Part shown: in pieces, positions 8,168-17,863 of the stretch | How positions within the stretch are numbered: position 1 is the first letter of the stretch | Layout of the letters: each line of letters starts with the position of its first letter | Source of the DNA: Sva-07 sp963698435 | GTDB lineage: Bacteria > Actinomycetota > Acidimicrobiia > Acidimicrobiales > Ilumatobacteraceae | Length of the DNA stretch: 64,000 bases | Direction: 5' to 3' | NCBI GenBank assembly: GCA_963698435.1 | Contig: CAVOQV010000005.1 | Location: 766,617-830,616 of the forward strand | The notes under the pieces: model-generated | The model's input: only the letters and a program-made list of their open reading frames with translations | Database searches by the model: none | What the model was told of the DNA's origin: nothing | Position numbers and translations under genes: made by a program

Positions 8168-9328
8168 TCAGTCGGCGGGTCGCTCGACGAGCGTGACCGT
8201 GATCTCGACCGGGTCACCGTCGCGCAGGATCGTGAGCGTGGTCGAGTCGCCGGGACCGAGATCGCGAATCGCTGCGATCAGCCCGGTCGCTCCATCGATG
8301 GGTGCACCGTCGGCAGCGACGACGAGGTCGCCCGCCTCGATCCCGGCATCAGCGGCGGGGGTGTCGTCCTGTACCGCCTGGATGACGGCACCCTGACCGC
8401 CGTCTCGCCGTTCCCCCAGTTCCACGCCGAGATAGCCCTCGGTCCGCGGGTCGCCACCGGACTGCAACCGCAACGCCTCGATGACCGGTAGCGCTTCACG
8501 GGCACTGATGGCGAAGCCGACGTTCGTCGCGGCCGATGTCGCCGTGTCCCGGGCGACGGCGGTGTTGATTCCGACGACCTCACCTCGTGCGTTGACGAGC
8601 GGCCCACCGGAGTTGCCCGAGGAGATCGCCGCGTCGGTCTGGATCAGACCATCCAGGAACGCCCCTTCGGTGCCGATGGTCCGGTCGAGCGCCGACACGA
8701 TGCCGAGGGTGACCGACGGGTCACCGTCGAGACCGAGCGCGAACCCGATGGCCACCACCTCGTCACCGATGCGGACACTGCCGGGATCGGCGAAGACCGC
8801 AGCGTCGAACTCGTCGCCGCTCATGCGCAGCAGGGCGAGGTCGTTGCCCGGATCGGATGCCAGCAGACGGGCCTCCCGCGGCTCGGTCTCGCCGGCCAAC
8901 CGTACGCGGATCTCGGTGGCTCCGTCGACGACGTGGGCGTTGGTGAGGATCTCGCCGTCCGACGACACGATCACGCCGGTGCCGGTCGACTGCCCCTGAC
9001 CGAACGCACTGTCGATGTCGGCGCTGATGGTGACCACCGACGCCGCCATGTGGTCGATCACCTTGGCAACATCGAGACGTCCTTCGATCGGTCCACTCGG
9101 GTCCGACACGTTGATCGGCTCGTCACTCGCGCTCCTCGGCGGCGAGTCGATCCAATCCGAGAGCTGGTTGCCGACGAGCGCTCCGGTCAGCCCGGCGGTC
9201 CACGCCACGACGCCGACGGCGACGACCAGGGCGAAACTTCGTCGCCTGCCGGAGGAGTTGTTGCGCCGCGGCGCGGGAGCCGGCAGACCCCGCGTGACAC
9301 CGGGAGCCGGAGGCGGCAACGAAGTCAT
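8168..9328 (-). CDS. HtrA/DegP-like membrane-anchored serine protease with PDZ domain
   Basis: This is a predicted envelope quality-control protease of 386 residues. Residues 1-30 are a Pro/Arg-rich cytoplasmic tail, and about 32-53 form one transmembrane anchor. A trypsin-like domain follows with His132 (LTNAHVV), Asp163 (SDPGNDLALL) and Ser240 (SSGNSGGPL), so the catalytic triad is complete. A PDZ domain covers roughly residues 295-380 (YLGVELGERR, then AGDLVVAADGAPI). This is the actinobacterial PepD/HtrA architecture. It lies just after the terminator that closes the tuf-rpsJ transcript, so it probably has its own promoter. The natural substrate cannot be told from sequence. Confidence 0.9.
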   Translation of the reverse strand: MTSLPPPAPGVTRGLPAPAPRRNNSSGRRRSFALVVAVGVVAWTAGLTGALVGNQLSDWIDSPPRSASDEPINVSDPSGPIEGRLDVAKVIDHMAASVVTISADIDSAFGQGQSTGTGVIVSSDGEILTNAHVVDGATEIRVRLAGETEPREARLLASDPGNDLALLRMSGDEFDAAVFADPGSVRIGDEVVAIGFALGLDGDPSVTLGIVSALDRTIGTEGAFLDGLIQTDAAISSGNSGGPLVNARGEVVGINTAVARDTATSAATNVGFAISAREALPVIEALRLQSGGDPRTEGYLGVELGERRDGGQGAVIQAVQDDTPAADAGIEAGDLVVAADGAPIDGATGLIAAIRDLGPGDSTTLTILRDGDPVEITVTLVERPAD

Positions 9329-9587
9329 GGGCCCTGTCTATCCCTCAACGACAACGGCGACCCCGTCGGAGTCGGCGTTCTCACCTCGTTCACAACCTCT
9401 GCACGGCCCACCGTCAGCGGCGCGCGATGAGCTGCCCGAACAGCTTTCTGGCCTCGCGGGCGGTCCGATCGTCAAGATTGCACGGCTCGCTCCGTCCCGC
9501 TCTCTCGATCGGCAGGACGAGTTCATCGATGGCCTCACTGTCGTCGCCACAACCCAGCCCGCGCCCGCGAGCGAGGTCGTTGCCCAC

Positions 9588-9623
9588 GACGAAGGGGCGG
9601 GCCCGCCGGCCCGCCCCTTCGTC
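9588..9623 (-). terminator. Perfect 16-bp hairpin terminating the tuf-rpsJ transcript
   Basis: GACGAAGGGGCGGGCC at 9588-9603 pairs perfectly with GGCCCGCCCCTTCGTC at 9608-9623 across a four-base loop. It starts about 60 bases beyond the rpsJ stop on the minus strand. No T-tract follows, as is common for terminators in high-GC actinobacteria. I see no other gene or clear promoter in the rest of the 9329-9684 gap; short open frames there overlap this hairpin and look spurious. Confidence 0.75.
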
Positions 9624-9684
9624 TCGTTCGTTCACTTCCGGTGCGGATCCGGCAATGAAGGCCGATCCCGCACCAACGGCTGTG

Positions 9685-9999
9685 TCAGCCGTTCTGGATC
9701 TTGATCTCGATGTCGACGCCGGCGGGCAGTTCGATGCGCTGCAGGCTGTCGATGGTCTTGCCGTTCGGGTTCACGATGTCGATGAGGCGCTTGTGCACCC
9801 GCATCTCGAAGTGTTCCCGGCTGTCCTTGTCGACGTGCGGGCCACGGATGACCGTGTACCGGTGCTTGTCGGTCGGCAACGGGATCGGGCCGCGCACGGT
9901 GGCGTCGGTCCGGGTGACCGTCTCGACGATCTTCTTGGTCGACTGGTCGATGATCTCGTGATCGAACGCCTTCAGGCGGATTCTGATGCTCTGTGCCAT
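9685..9999 (-). CDS. rpsJ: 30S ribosomal protein S10
   Basis: S10 is a 30S head protein and, as NusE, part of the antitermination complex. The 104-residue sequence starts MAQSIRIRLKAFDHEIIDQS and contains VRGPIPLPTDKHRYTVIRGPHVDKDSREHFEMRVHKRLIDI. The Val of the PHV loop, where tetracycline/tigecycline-resistance changes map in other species (V57 in E. coli), is unchanged. The gene follows tuf by 18 bases and ends ahead of a strong hairpin. It therefore belongs to the str transcript here and not to the rplC operon. Confidence 0.97.
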   Translation of the reverse strand: MAQSIRIRLKAFDHEIIDQSTKKIVETVTRTDATVRGPIPLPTDKHRYTVIRGPHVDKDSREHFEMRVHKRLIDIVNPNGKTIDSLQRIELPAGVDIEIKIQNG

Positions 10000-10017
10000 G
10001 TCAGTCAGCTCTCTCGG

Positions 10018-11202
10018 TCACTTGATGATCTTGGTGACGCGGCCGGCACCCACGGTACGGCCACCCTCACGGATCGCGAACCGCAAACCCTCGTCCATCG
10101 CGATCGGCTTACCCAACTCGACCGTCATCTCCACATTGTCACCAGGCATCACCATCTCGGTCCCCGACGGCAACTCGATCGTGCCCGTCACATCCGTCGT
10201 CCGGAAGAAGAACTGCGGCCGATAATTGTTGAAGAACGGCTTGTGACGGCCACCCTCATCCTTGGTCAAGATGTACACCTGACCCTCGAAATTCGTGTGC
10301 GGCGTAATCGAACCAGGAGCACACAACACCTGGCCACGCTCCACATCCTCCTTGGCCGTACCACGAAGCAACGCACCGATGTTGTCACCGGCCTGACCCT
10401 CATCGAGCAACTTCCGGAACATCTCCACACCCGTACACGTCGTCTTCTGCGTGTCACGCAACCCGACGATCTCGATCTCATCACCGGTGTGAATGATCCC
10501 CTGCTCCACCTTGCCGGTCACCACCGTGCCACGACCCGTGATCGTGAACACATCCTCGATCGGCATCAAGAACGGCTTGTCCAACTCACGAACCGGCGTC
10601 GGAATGAAGTCATCAGCCGCAGCCATCAACTCCATGATCTTCTCCTGCCACTCCGCATCACCCTCCAACGCCTTCAACGCGCTGACCTGAATGACCGGAG
10701 CATCATCACCCGGGAACTCGTACTCATTGAGCAACTCACGAACCTCGAGCTCCACCAACTCCAACAGCTCCTCGTCATCAACCATGTCCGCCTTGTTCAA
10801 CGCCACAATGATCGACGGCACACCAACCTGACGAGCCAACAACACATGCTCACGCGTCTGCGGCATCGGACCATCCGTCGCCGCAACCACCAGAATCGCA
10901 CCATCGACCTGAGCGGCACCCGTGATCATGTTCTTGATGTAGTCAGCATGACCCGGCATGTCCACATGCGCATAATGCCGATTCTCGGTCTCGTACTCGA
11001 TATGCGCAATCGAGATCGTGATCCCACGCGCCTTCTCCTCCGGCGCCTTGTCAATCGTGTCAAACGCCTGATACTCAGCCAACCCACGATCCGCCAACGT
11101 CTTCGAAATCGCCGCCGTCAACGTCGTCTTCCCATGGTCAATATGACCCATCGTGCCGATATTCACATGCGGCTTGTTGCGCTCGAACTTCTGCTTGCTC
11201 AT
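10018..11202 (-). CDS. tuf: Elongation factor Tu, copy 1
   Basis: EF-Tu delivers aminoacyl-tRNA to the ribosome. The 394-residue protein has GHIDHGKTT (P loop), DMPGHADY (G3) and NKADM (G4), then the two beta-barrel domains ending GRTVGAGRVTKIIK. It follows fusA in a classic str arrangement and precedes rpsJ. The coding sequence appears identical to the second copy at 30083-31267, with identity stopping within a few bases of each end. Its codons favour G or T in the third position (TTG, GTT, CGT, GAT, GGT), whereas neighbours such as rpsJ and fusA favour C or G. Confidence 0.98.
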   Translation of the reverse strand: MSKQKFERNKPHVNIGTMGHIDHGKTTLTAAISKTLADRGLAEYQAFDTIDKAPEEKARGITISIAHIEYETENRHYAHVDMPGHADYIKNMITGAAQVDGAILVVAATDGPMPQTREHVLLARQVGVPSIIVALNKADMVDDEELLELVELEVRELLNEYEFPGDDAPVIQVSALKALEGDAEWQEKIMELMAAADDFIPTPVRELDKPFLMPIEDVFTITGRGTVVTGKVEQGIIHTGDEIEIVGLRDTQKTTCTGVEMFRKLLDEGQAGDNIGALLRGTAKEDVERGQVLCAPGSITPHTNFEGQVYILTKDEGGRHKPFFNNYRPQFFFRTTDVTGTIELPSGTEMVMPGDNVEMTVELGKPIAMDEGLRFAIREGGRTVGAGRVTKIIK

Positions 11203-11285
11203 GATGCGTGCGACTCCAATGTCGTTTCTTGTTTGTCAGATGTGGGTTGTCAAAGAACTGCGGTGTGCTGTGGTGTCAGCGGCGA

Positions 11286-13394
<2,109 letters not shown>

Positions 13395-13887
13395 GCTCTG
13401 CTACTTCACTTCCGTGTCAAGGGGCGACGTGGGGGTCTTCGGCTGCGCACCGAGGCGCAAGCACGAGGTTCGAGTCTATCGGCCGTTCCGGCGCCCCCAC
13501 CGGTACGTGACCGGTGTCCGCTGCACGCCCGCCGACGATTGCGCCGACCGAAGCGCAAGGCCGAGATCCTCGAGGACGCGCTGGCGAGAGTGGCCACCGC
13601 GCTCGGTGCCGCCGCTCGGGCCACCGCCAAGGAACTCAGGATCGAGCGCCTGGCGGCAACAACGGCGGCCAAGGGCTCGCCCCGCACGTAGGGCGGGGCC
13701 GATGCGTCCAAGGCGGCGTCGGGCACCCCCAGCGGTCGGGCACCACGGGGTCGCTCGACGACGAAGGCGCCGCAGGCATCACGGAAGTCGTCGGGCGCTC
13801 GCAGGCAGGCCAAGCGCGACAGCCGCTGAGCCGGCGATCTCCCTCCACCGTGGGCTCGATGGTGCTCGACGCCCAGCCCGCCGGACA
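13395..13887. other. About 490 bases upstream of fusA with no assignable gene
   Basis: Both strands have open frames here but none has a recognisable family. The best minus-strand frame (13406-13888, about 160 codons) reads APDDFRDACGAFVVERPRG and then turns into Arg-rich low-quality sequence. A plus-strand frame ending at 13691 reads KAEILEDALARVATALGAAA, a plausible helix, but has no credible start. Given the indels elsewhere in this sequence, this could be a small gene with a broken frame or a decayed gene. The fusA promoter should also lie here, though I see no convincing -35/-10 pair. Confidence 0.3.
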
Positions 13888-14289
13888 TCAGCAGGTGGCG
13901 ACGACCTCGCCCTCGACCGTCTCGTTCGAGATGTCGCCGCCTTCGAGAAAGCTTCCCGTGCCGCGAAGCGTGGATCCGTCCAGCACCAACTCGACCGTGG
14001 ATCCGAACATCGAATTGGCTTCCCAGAGCGTCTGGTAGTCGCCGTCATCGACCGAGATCGAGGCCACCCCGGTGATCGTGCCGTCGTCGCCGAACTGCGT
14101 GATGTCGAGGCCGAGATCTTCATTGGAGACCGCGCTGAACAGGATCTCGGAACCCGCGGCCATCTGTGGTTCAGGGGAGCACAGCACCGTGGCGAACTCG
14201 AACGTCTCGCCGTTCGCCAGCGTCACGGTCGCTGCGCCACCAGCAGCGGAGCCAGGGTCAGGAGTCGTGCTACCCCAGAACGTGGCCAC
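13888..14289 (-). CDS. Hypothetical small beta-rich protein
   Basis: This 133-residue frame starts at a GTG six bases after the stop of the CBS gene. The product is acidic and rich in Gly, Thr, Ser and Val (VTLANGETFEFATVLC, then GTITGVASISVDDGDYQTLW) and ends VEGEVVATC. The two Cys residues and the terminal pattern faintly recall mycobacterial LpqH-type lipoproteins. However, no complete signal peptide or lipobox is visible at this start; only a short hydrophobic stretch (ALTVVATF) straddles it. The true start may be upstream in the same frame inside the CBS gene. I cannot assign a function. Confidence 0.45.
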   Translation of the reverse strand: MATFWGSTTPDPGSAAGGAATVTLANGETFEFATVLCSPEPQMAAGSEILFSAVSNEDLGLDITQFGDDGTITGVASISVDDGDYQTLWEANSMFGSTVELVLDGSTLRGTGSFLEGGDISNETVEGEVVATC

Positions 14290-14294
14290 GACGG

Positions 14295-14729
14295 TCAGCG
14301 CGCCTGGATGTAGTCGTGGAGCTGGTTGTTCTCGTGTTCGAGTTGGCCGACCCGGGCCTTGACGACATCGCCGATCGAGATGATCCCCTCCAGCTTGTCG
14401 TCGTGATCGACCACGGGGAGGTGGCGGATCCGACGCTCGGTCATCATGCCCATCAGATGGTCGACGGTGTCGTCTCCACGACAGGTCGTCACCGCCGTCG
14501 ACATCGCGGAGGACACCTGGTGGCCGAGCGTCGACGCACCGTGCGCCGCCAGCGCTCGCACGACGTCGCGCTCGGAGATGATGCCCTCGATCGTTCGGCC
14601 GTCGCTGCTCACCACGAGCGCGCCGACACCGTGATCACGCAGCGACGCCGTCGCGTCGGCGAGCGACGCTTCGGGAGCGATCGTGGCGACCGCGGACCCC
14701 TTGACCTTCAAGACGTTGTGGACGTGCAT
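14295..14729 (-). CDS. Tandem CBS-domain protein
   Basis: CBS pairs bind adenosyl nucleotides and sense energy or SAM state; the effector here is unknown. From MHVHNVLKVKGSAVATIAPEA (144 residues, ATG at 14729, ribosome binding site GAGGGG) two CBS motifs are clear: SDGRTIEGIISERDVVRALAAHG and DHDDKLEGIISIGDVVKARVGQL. A short coiled tail (LEHENNQLHDYIQAR) follows. It is a stand-alone CBS protein, similar in build to many actinobacterial stress-induced CBS proteins. It lies between rpsG and fusA, beyond the rpsG terminator hairpin, and so is probably a separate transcript. Confidence 0.85.
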   Translation of the reverse strand: MHVHNVLKVKGSAVATIAPEASLADATASLRDHGVGALVVSSDGRTIEGIISERDVVRALAAHGASTLGHQVSSAMSTAVTTCRGDDTVDHLMGMMTERRIRHLPVVDHDDKLEGIISIGDVVKARVGQLEHENNQLHDYIQAR

Positions 14730-14843
14730 CGAGTTCCCCTCTCGATCTGGTGACCGTCGACCGGCCAGGCGTGCTGTCGTCCTCCCCCGAGACGCCTCAC
14801 CATAGTGCATTCGTGAAGCGATCATTTCCCGACGTCGAATACG

Positions 14844-14875
14844 ACGGAACCCGGAGCCGTGGCTCCGGGTTCCGT
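14844..14875 (-). terminator. Perfect 15-bp hairpin after rpsG
   Basis: ACGGAACCCGGAGCC at 14844-14858 is the exact complement of GGCTCCGGGTTCCGT at 14861-14875, with an effective four-base loop (CGTG). On the minus strand it lies about 35 bases beyond the repaired rpsG stop at 14911. There is no T-run, as at the other actinobacterial-style terminators in the window. It would separate rpsL-rpsG from the downstream CBS, fusA and tuf genes. Confidence 0.7.
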
Positions 14876-14910
14876 ACGAATCGTCGATCACCGACAGCGT
14901 CGGCAGGCGT

Positions 14911-15388
14911 TCACCAGCGATAGTGGGCGAACGCCTTGTTCGACTCGGCCATCTTCTGGATGTCGTCGCGCTTCTTCATCGCGGCGCCCAGACCATTGGC
15001 GGCGTCCATCAGTTCGTTGGCGAGGCACTCGGCCATCGTCTTCTCGCGAACGGGCGCGTGCGTAGTCGACGACCCAGCGGATCGCCAGCGTGGTCGCACG
15101 GCGCGGACGAACCTCGACGGGCACCTGGTAGGTGGCACCACCGACGCGGCGGCTGCGCACCTCGAGCGGCGGCTTGACGTTCTCGATCGCACGCTTGACG
15201 GTGTCGATCGCCATGTCATCGCCTTCGAGGCGGGACTGGATGATCTCCATCGCGTCGTAGACGATCTTCTCGGCGACGGTGCGCTTGCCGTGCAGCATCA
15301 CCTTGTTGGTGATCTGGGTGACCAGCACCGACTTGTGGATGGGATCCGCAACGAGTTCGCGGCGGGGAGCGGGACCTTTACGTGGCAT
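14911..15388 (-). CDS. rpsG: 30S ribosomal protein S7, apparent frameshift near 15050
   Basis: S7 nucleates 30S head assembly and contacts the E site. From 15388 the frame reads MPRKGPAPRRELVADPIHKS through RRATTLAIRWVVDYARAR, as expected. It then diverges and stops at 14888 without the conserved C terminus. Dropping one of two adjacent A bases at 15049-15050 joins it to EKTMAECLANELMDAANGLGAAMKKRDDI and NKAFAHYRW, stopping at 14911. The repaired length is 158 residues, close to the usual 156. An essential gene is unlikely to be truly broken, so a consensus error is the likely cause. rpsL lies six bases upstream. Confidence 0.87.
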
Positions 15389-15394
15389 CTCGGG

Positions 15395-15766
15395 TCACTT
15401 CTCCTTCTTGGCGCCGTAGCGGCTGCGGGCCTGCTTGCGGTTCTTCACGCCGACGGCGTCGAGCGCGCCTCGGATGATCTTGTAGCGCACACCGGGAAGG
15501 TCGCGGACACGACCGCCACGCACGAGCACGATCGAGTGCTCCTGCAGGTTGTGGCCCTCGCCGGGAATGTAGGCGGTGACTTCGATCCCGGAGTTGAGAC
15601 GGACGCGAGCCACCTTGCGCAGCGCGGAGTTCGGCTTCTTCGGCGTGGTCGTGTACACCCGGGTGCACACACCGCGACGCTGGGGCGAACCCTTGAGCGC
15701 CGGCGTCTTGCTCTTGGTGACTTTCGAGCTACGACCTTGACGGACGAGCTGTTGGATGGTTGGCAC
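15395..15766 (-). CDS. rpsL: 30S ribosomal protein S12, Arg at the K88 position
   Basis: S12 controls decoding accuracy and is the streptomycin target protein. I start it at the GTG at 15766, (M)PTIQQLVRQGRSSKV, giving 123 residues with GAGG upstream; a longer open frame upstream is not conserved. TPKKPNSALRKVARV keeps the Lys equivalent to K43. The second streptomycin loop reads GGRVRDLPGV, where E. coli and M. tuberculosis have GGRVKDLPGV, so the K88 equivalent is Arg (codon CGC). K88R is a known streptomycin-resistance substitution in M. tuberculosis, so natural resistance is predicted. It heads the str transcript with rpsG. Confidence 0.96.
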   Translation of the reverse strand: MPTIQQLVRQGRSSKVTKSKTPALKGSPQRRGVCTRVYTTTPKKPNSALRKVARVRLNSGIEVTAYIPGEGHNLQEHSIVLVRGGRVRDLPGVRYKIIRGALDAVGVKNRKQARSRYGAKKEK

Positions 15767-15905
15767 GAATTGAACCTCGTTCGTTTCGGTCGTGTCGGCA
15801 GCTCGAGGCCGTCGACATGTGGTGTGTTGGACGAAATCGCGGGTTGCGACCCGCCCGCCGTACACCGGGATCGTCTCGCGACGGACCCGATGAGAGGACC
15901 CTGCA

Positions 15906-15934
15906 AGGCTACGGTCACCCCATCAGTCGCGCAA
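15906..15934 (-). promoter_or_regulatory. Candidate rpsL promoter
   Basis: On the minus strand TTGCGC at 15934-15929 and TAGCCT at 15911-15906 are separated by 17 bases. This would place the start of transcription near 15899 and a leader of about 130 bases before the rpsL GTG. The 61-bp tandem repeats begin 13 bases upstream of the -35 box. The match to consensus is moderate. The rest of the 15767-15905 leader shows no gene. Confidence 0.4.
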
Positions 15935-15946
15935 CATACCCGCCGC

Positions 15947-16107
15947 GATGAGCCAAACCGCCGTATCCGGTCGGCTCGCTCATCGCAGCCCGACCCAGTC
16001 CCCCACCGATGAGCCAAACCGCCGTATCCGGTCGGCTCGCTCATCGCGGCCCGACCCAGTCCCCCACCGATGAGCCAAACCGCCGTATCCGGTCGTCTCG
16101 CTCATCG
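15947..16107. repeat. 61-bp tandem repeat, about 2.6 copies, each with an inverted repeat
   Basis: Units start at 15947, 16008 and 16069. The first two are full length and differ at one visible base; the third is cut after about 39 bases and has one further change. Each begins GATGAGC and has GCTCATC 24 bases later, so each unit contains a seven-base dyad around a conserved CCGCCGTATCCGG core. The array fills most of the gap between the divergent rpsL and AspT-type transporter genes. Position suggests a regulatory role (multiple operator sites or transcribed hairpins); no known element is recognised. Confidence 0.85.
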
Positions 16108-16175
16108 CACAGGCGCAACCGGCTGTTCACGTCAGCAGCGAGCCGGCGTGACCGCTGAGTGGTAGAACCGCATCC

Positions 16176-17780
16176 GTGGGAGTGTTGACATCCGATCCAC
16201 TCCTCGTGCTGTTCCTCGTCGTCGCGCTCGGTGCCGCGTTGGCGCGAGTGCGGATCAAGGGTGTCGGACTCGGACCCGCGGCGGCATTGTTCGCGGGCCT
16301 GGCGGTGTCGGCGATCGAGCCGGACCTGGCCGACCTCCCGGCGATCATCCCCCTGTTCGGGCTGGCATTGTTCATCTACACCATCGGGCTCGCGTCGGGA
16401 CCTGCGTTCTTCGGCGGTCTGCGCCAGGACGGCCTACGCGTGAGCGTCGCTGTGGTGGCGCTCCTCGCCGCGATCGGACTCACGGTGGGCGGGGTCAGCG
16501 CGCTGTTCAACTTCGACGCGGGCGCGCGAGCGGGGCTGTTTGCTGGATCGCAGACCAATACTCCGGCGCTCTCGGCAGCGCTCGAACAGCTCGCACCGGA
16601 GATCGCGAGCGGCGAGGTGACCGATCCGGTCGTTGGGTACTCCCTCGCCTACCCGCTCGGCGTGATCGCGATGATCGTCGCTGCAGGATGGTCGCTGCGC
16701 CGCGTCCGGCATCCCGGTCGCGGTGAGACAGCTCCCGCAAACGAGCCCGGGCAGCGCAACGCGACGAGCGCCACGGTCATCGTGGCCCGCGACGGGCTGC
16801 CGACACTCGGCGAGTTGCGGTCGTGGCGCGGCGAACGCCTGACGTTCTCGCGGGTCGAGCACGGTGGCCGCGTCGATCTCGCCACCAACGACGTCGTGTT
16901 GGTTCCGGGCGACCTCTGCACGGTGATCGGCACACCCGACGTCGTCGATCAGTTCGTCGAGTGGGCCGGCCACCGCAGCGAACGACACCTTGCGCTCGAT
17001 CGCAAGAAGCTCGACTTCCGTCGCATCTCGGTCTCGAAGCGTGAGCTCGCCGGAGCGAAGCTGCGCGACGTCGACCTCGAGGGCCGGTTCGGCGCGATGG
17101 CCACACGCGTGCGCCGAGGTGACGCCGACTTGATCGTCGACCGCGACTTCGTGCTGCGTCTCGGCGACCGCATCCGAGTGGTCGGCCCGACCGACAGGAT
17201 GGCCGACATCGCCGACGCGTTGGGCGACTCGGACCGCGGGTTGAGCGAGGTCGATGCGCTCGGCTTCGCCACGGGGCTCGCCCTCGGGCTGCTGCTGGCA
17301 CAGCTGACGATCCCGCTGCCCGGCGGCGGCGAGATCGAACTCGGCGTGGGCGGCGGACCGCTGATCGTGGCCTTGCTGCTCGGAACGATCGGGCGCTCGG
17401 GTCCGTTCACCTGGCAGATTCCCTACGCGGCCAACCTCACGATCCGCCAACTGGGCGTGTCGCTGTTCCTCGGAGGCGTGGGCATCCGATCGGGCGCCAC
17501 GTTCGCGGACGCCGTCGGCACCGGGGTGGGGCTGCAACTGGCAGCCGCAGGCGTGCTGGTGACCGCAGCGACTGCCGTGTTGGCGACGATCATGATCCGG
17601 GTGCTCCGACGGGACCCCGTCGACGGCGCCGGCATGATCGCCGGGATCCAGACACAACCGGCCGTGCTGGCGTTCGCCGCCGAACGCGCCGACGGCGACG
17701 AGCGCATCGACACCGGCTACGCGCTCGTGTTCCCTCTCGCGATGATCCTGAAGCTGGTCATCGTCCAGCTGCTGATCTGA
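16176..17780 (+). CDS. AspT/YidE-YbjL family putative transporter
   Basis: The 534-residue protein has the AAE-type architecture: an N-terminal membrane half with about five helices (DPLLVLFLVVALGAAL, GLALFIYTIGLASGPAFF), a central soluble part and a C-terminal membrane half. The central part has two TrkA-C-like regions (RLTFSRVEHGGRVDLATNDVV, then RVRRGDADLIVDRDFVLRLGDRIRVVG). The second membrane half repeats the family duplication (GPFTWQIPYAANLTIRQLGVSLFLGGVGIRSG). AspT itself exchanges aspartate and alanine; here the substrate is unknown. A TAGAAC box at 16163-16168 sits eight bases before the GTG start, so the mRNA may be leaderless. It is the only plus-strand gene within the ribosomal superoperon. 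Confidence 0.85.
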   Translation: MGVLTSDPLLVLFLVVALGAALARVRIKGVGLGPAAALFAGLAVSAIEPDLADLPAIIPLFGLALFIYTIGLASGPAFFGGLRQDGLRVSVAVVALLAAIGLTVGGVSALFNFDAGARAGLFAGSQTNTPALSAALEQLAPEIASGEVTDPVVGYSLAYPLGVIAMIVAAGWSLRRVRHPGRGETAPANEPGQRNATSATVIVARDGLPTLGELRSWRGERLTFSRVEHGGRVDLATNDVVLVPGDLCTVIGTPDVVDQFVEWAGHRSERHLALDRKKLDFRRISVSKRELAGAKLRDVDLEGRFGAMATRVRRGDADLIVDRDFVLRLGDRIRVVGPTDRMADIADALGDSDRGLSEVDALGFATGLALGLLLAQLTIPLPGGGEIELGVGGGPLIVALLLGTIGRSGPFTWQIPYAANLTIRQLGVSLFLGGVGIRSGATFADAVGTGVGLQLAAAGVLVTAATAVLATIMIRVLRRDPVDGAGMIAGIQTQPAVLAFAAERADGDERIDTGYALVFPLAMILKLVIVQLLI

Positions 17781-17811
17781 CCGACCGAGTCCGACAAACC
17801 CGCTGGACGCG

Positions 17812-17842
17812 GAACGACCCGGGCGCTGGGCCCGGGCCGTTC
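17812..17842. terminator. Bidirectional hairpin between transporter and rpoC
   Basis: GAACG-A-CCCGGGC and GCCCGGG-C-CGTTC form an almost perfect stem (one A:C mismatch) around a short GCTGG-type loop. It lies between the convergent 3' ends of the AspT-type gene (stop at 17780) and rpoC (stop at 17864), so it can serve both transcripts. Confidence 0.7.
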
Positions 17843-17863
17843 ATGCGTGGGTGGAGTCGAGGC

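Noticed and set aside
9338..9635. Small minus-strand open frames between rpsJ and the protease
   Set aside because: They overlap the perfect terminator hairpin, lack ribosome binding sites and have Arg-rich shadow composition.
10018..11202. Mobile-element origin of the tuf duplication
   Set aside because: No inverted repeats, target duplications or transposase flank either copy; duplicate tuf genes kept identical by gene conversion are common in bacteria.
15947..16107. CRISPR array
   Set aside because: The units are contiguous 61-bp repeats with no variable spacers, and no cas genes are present.
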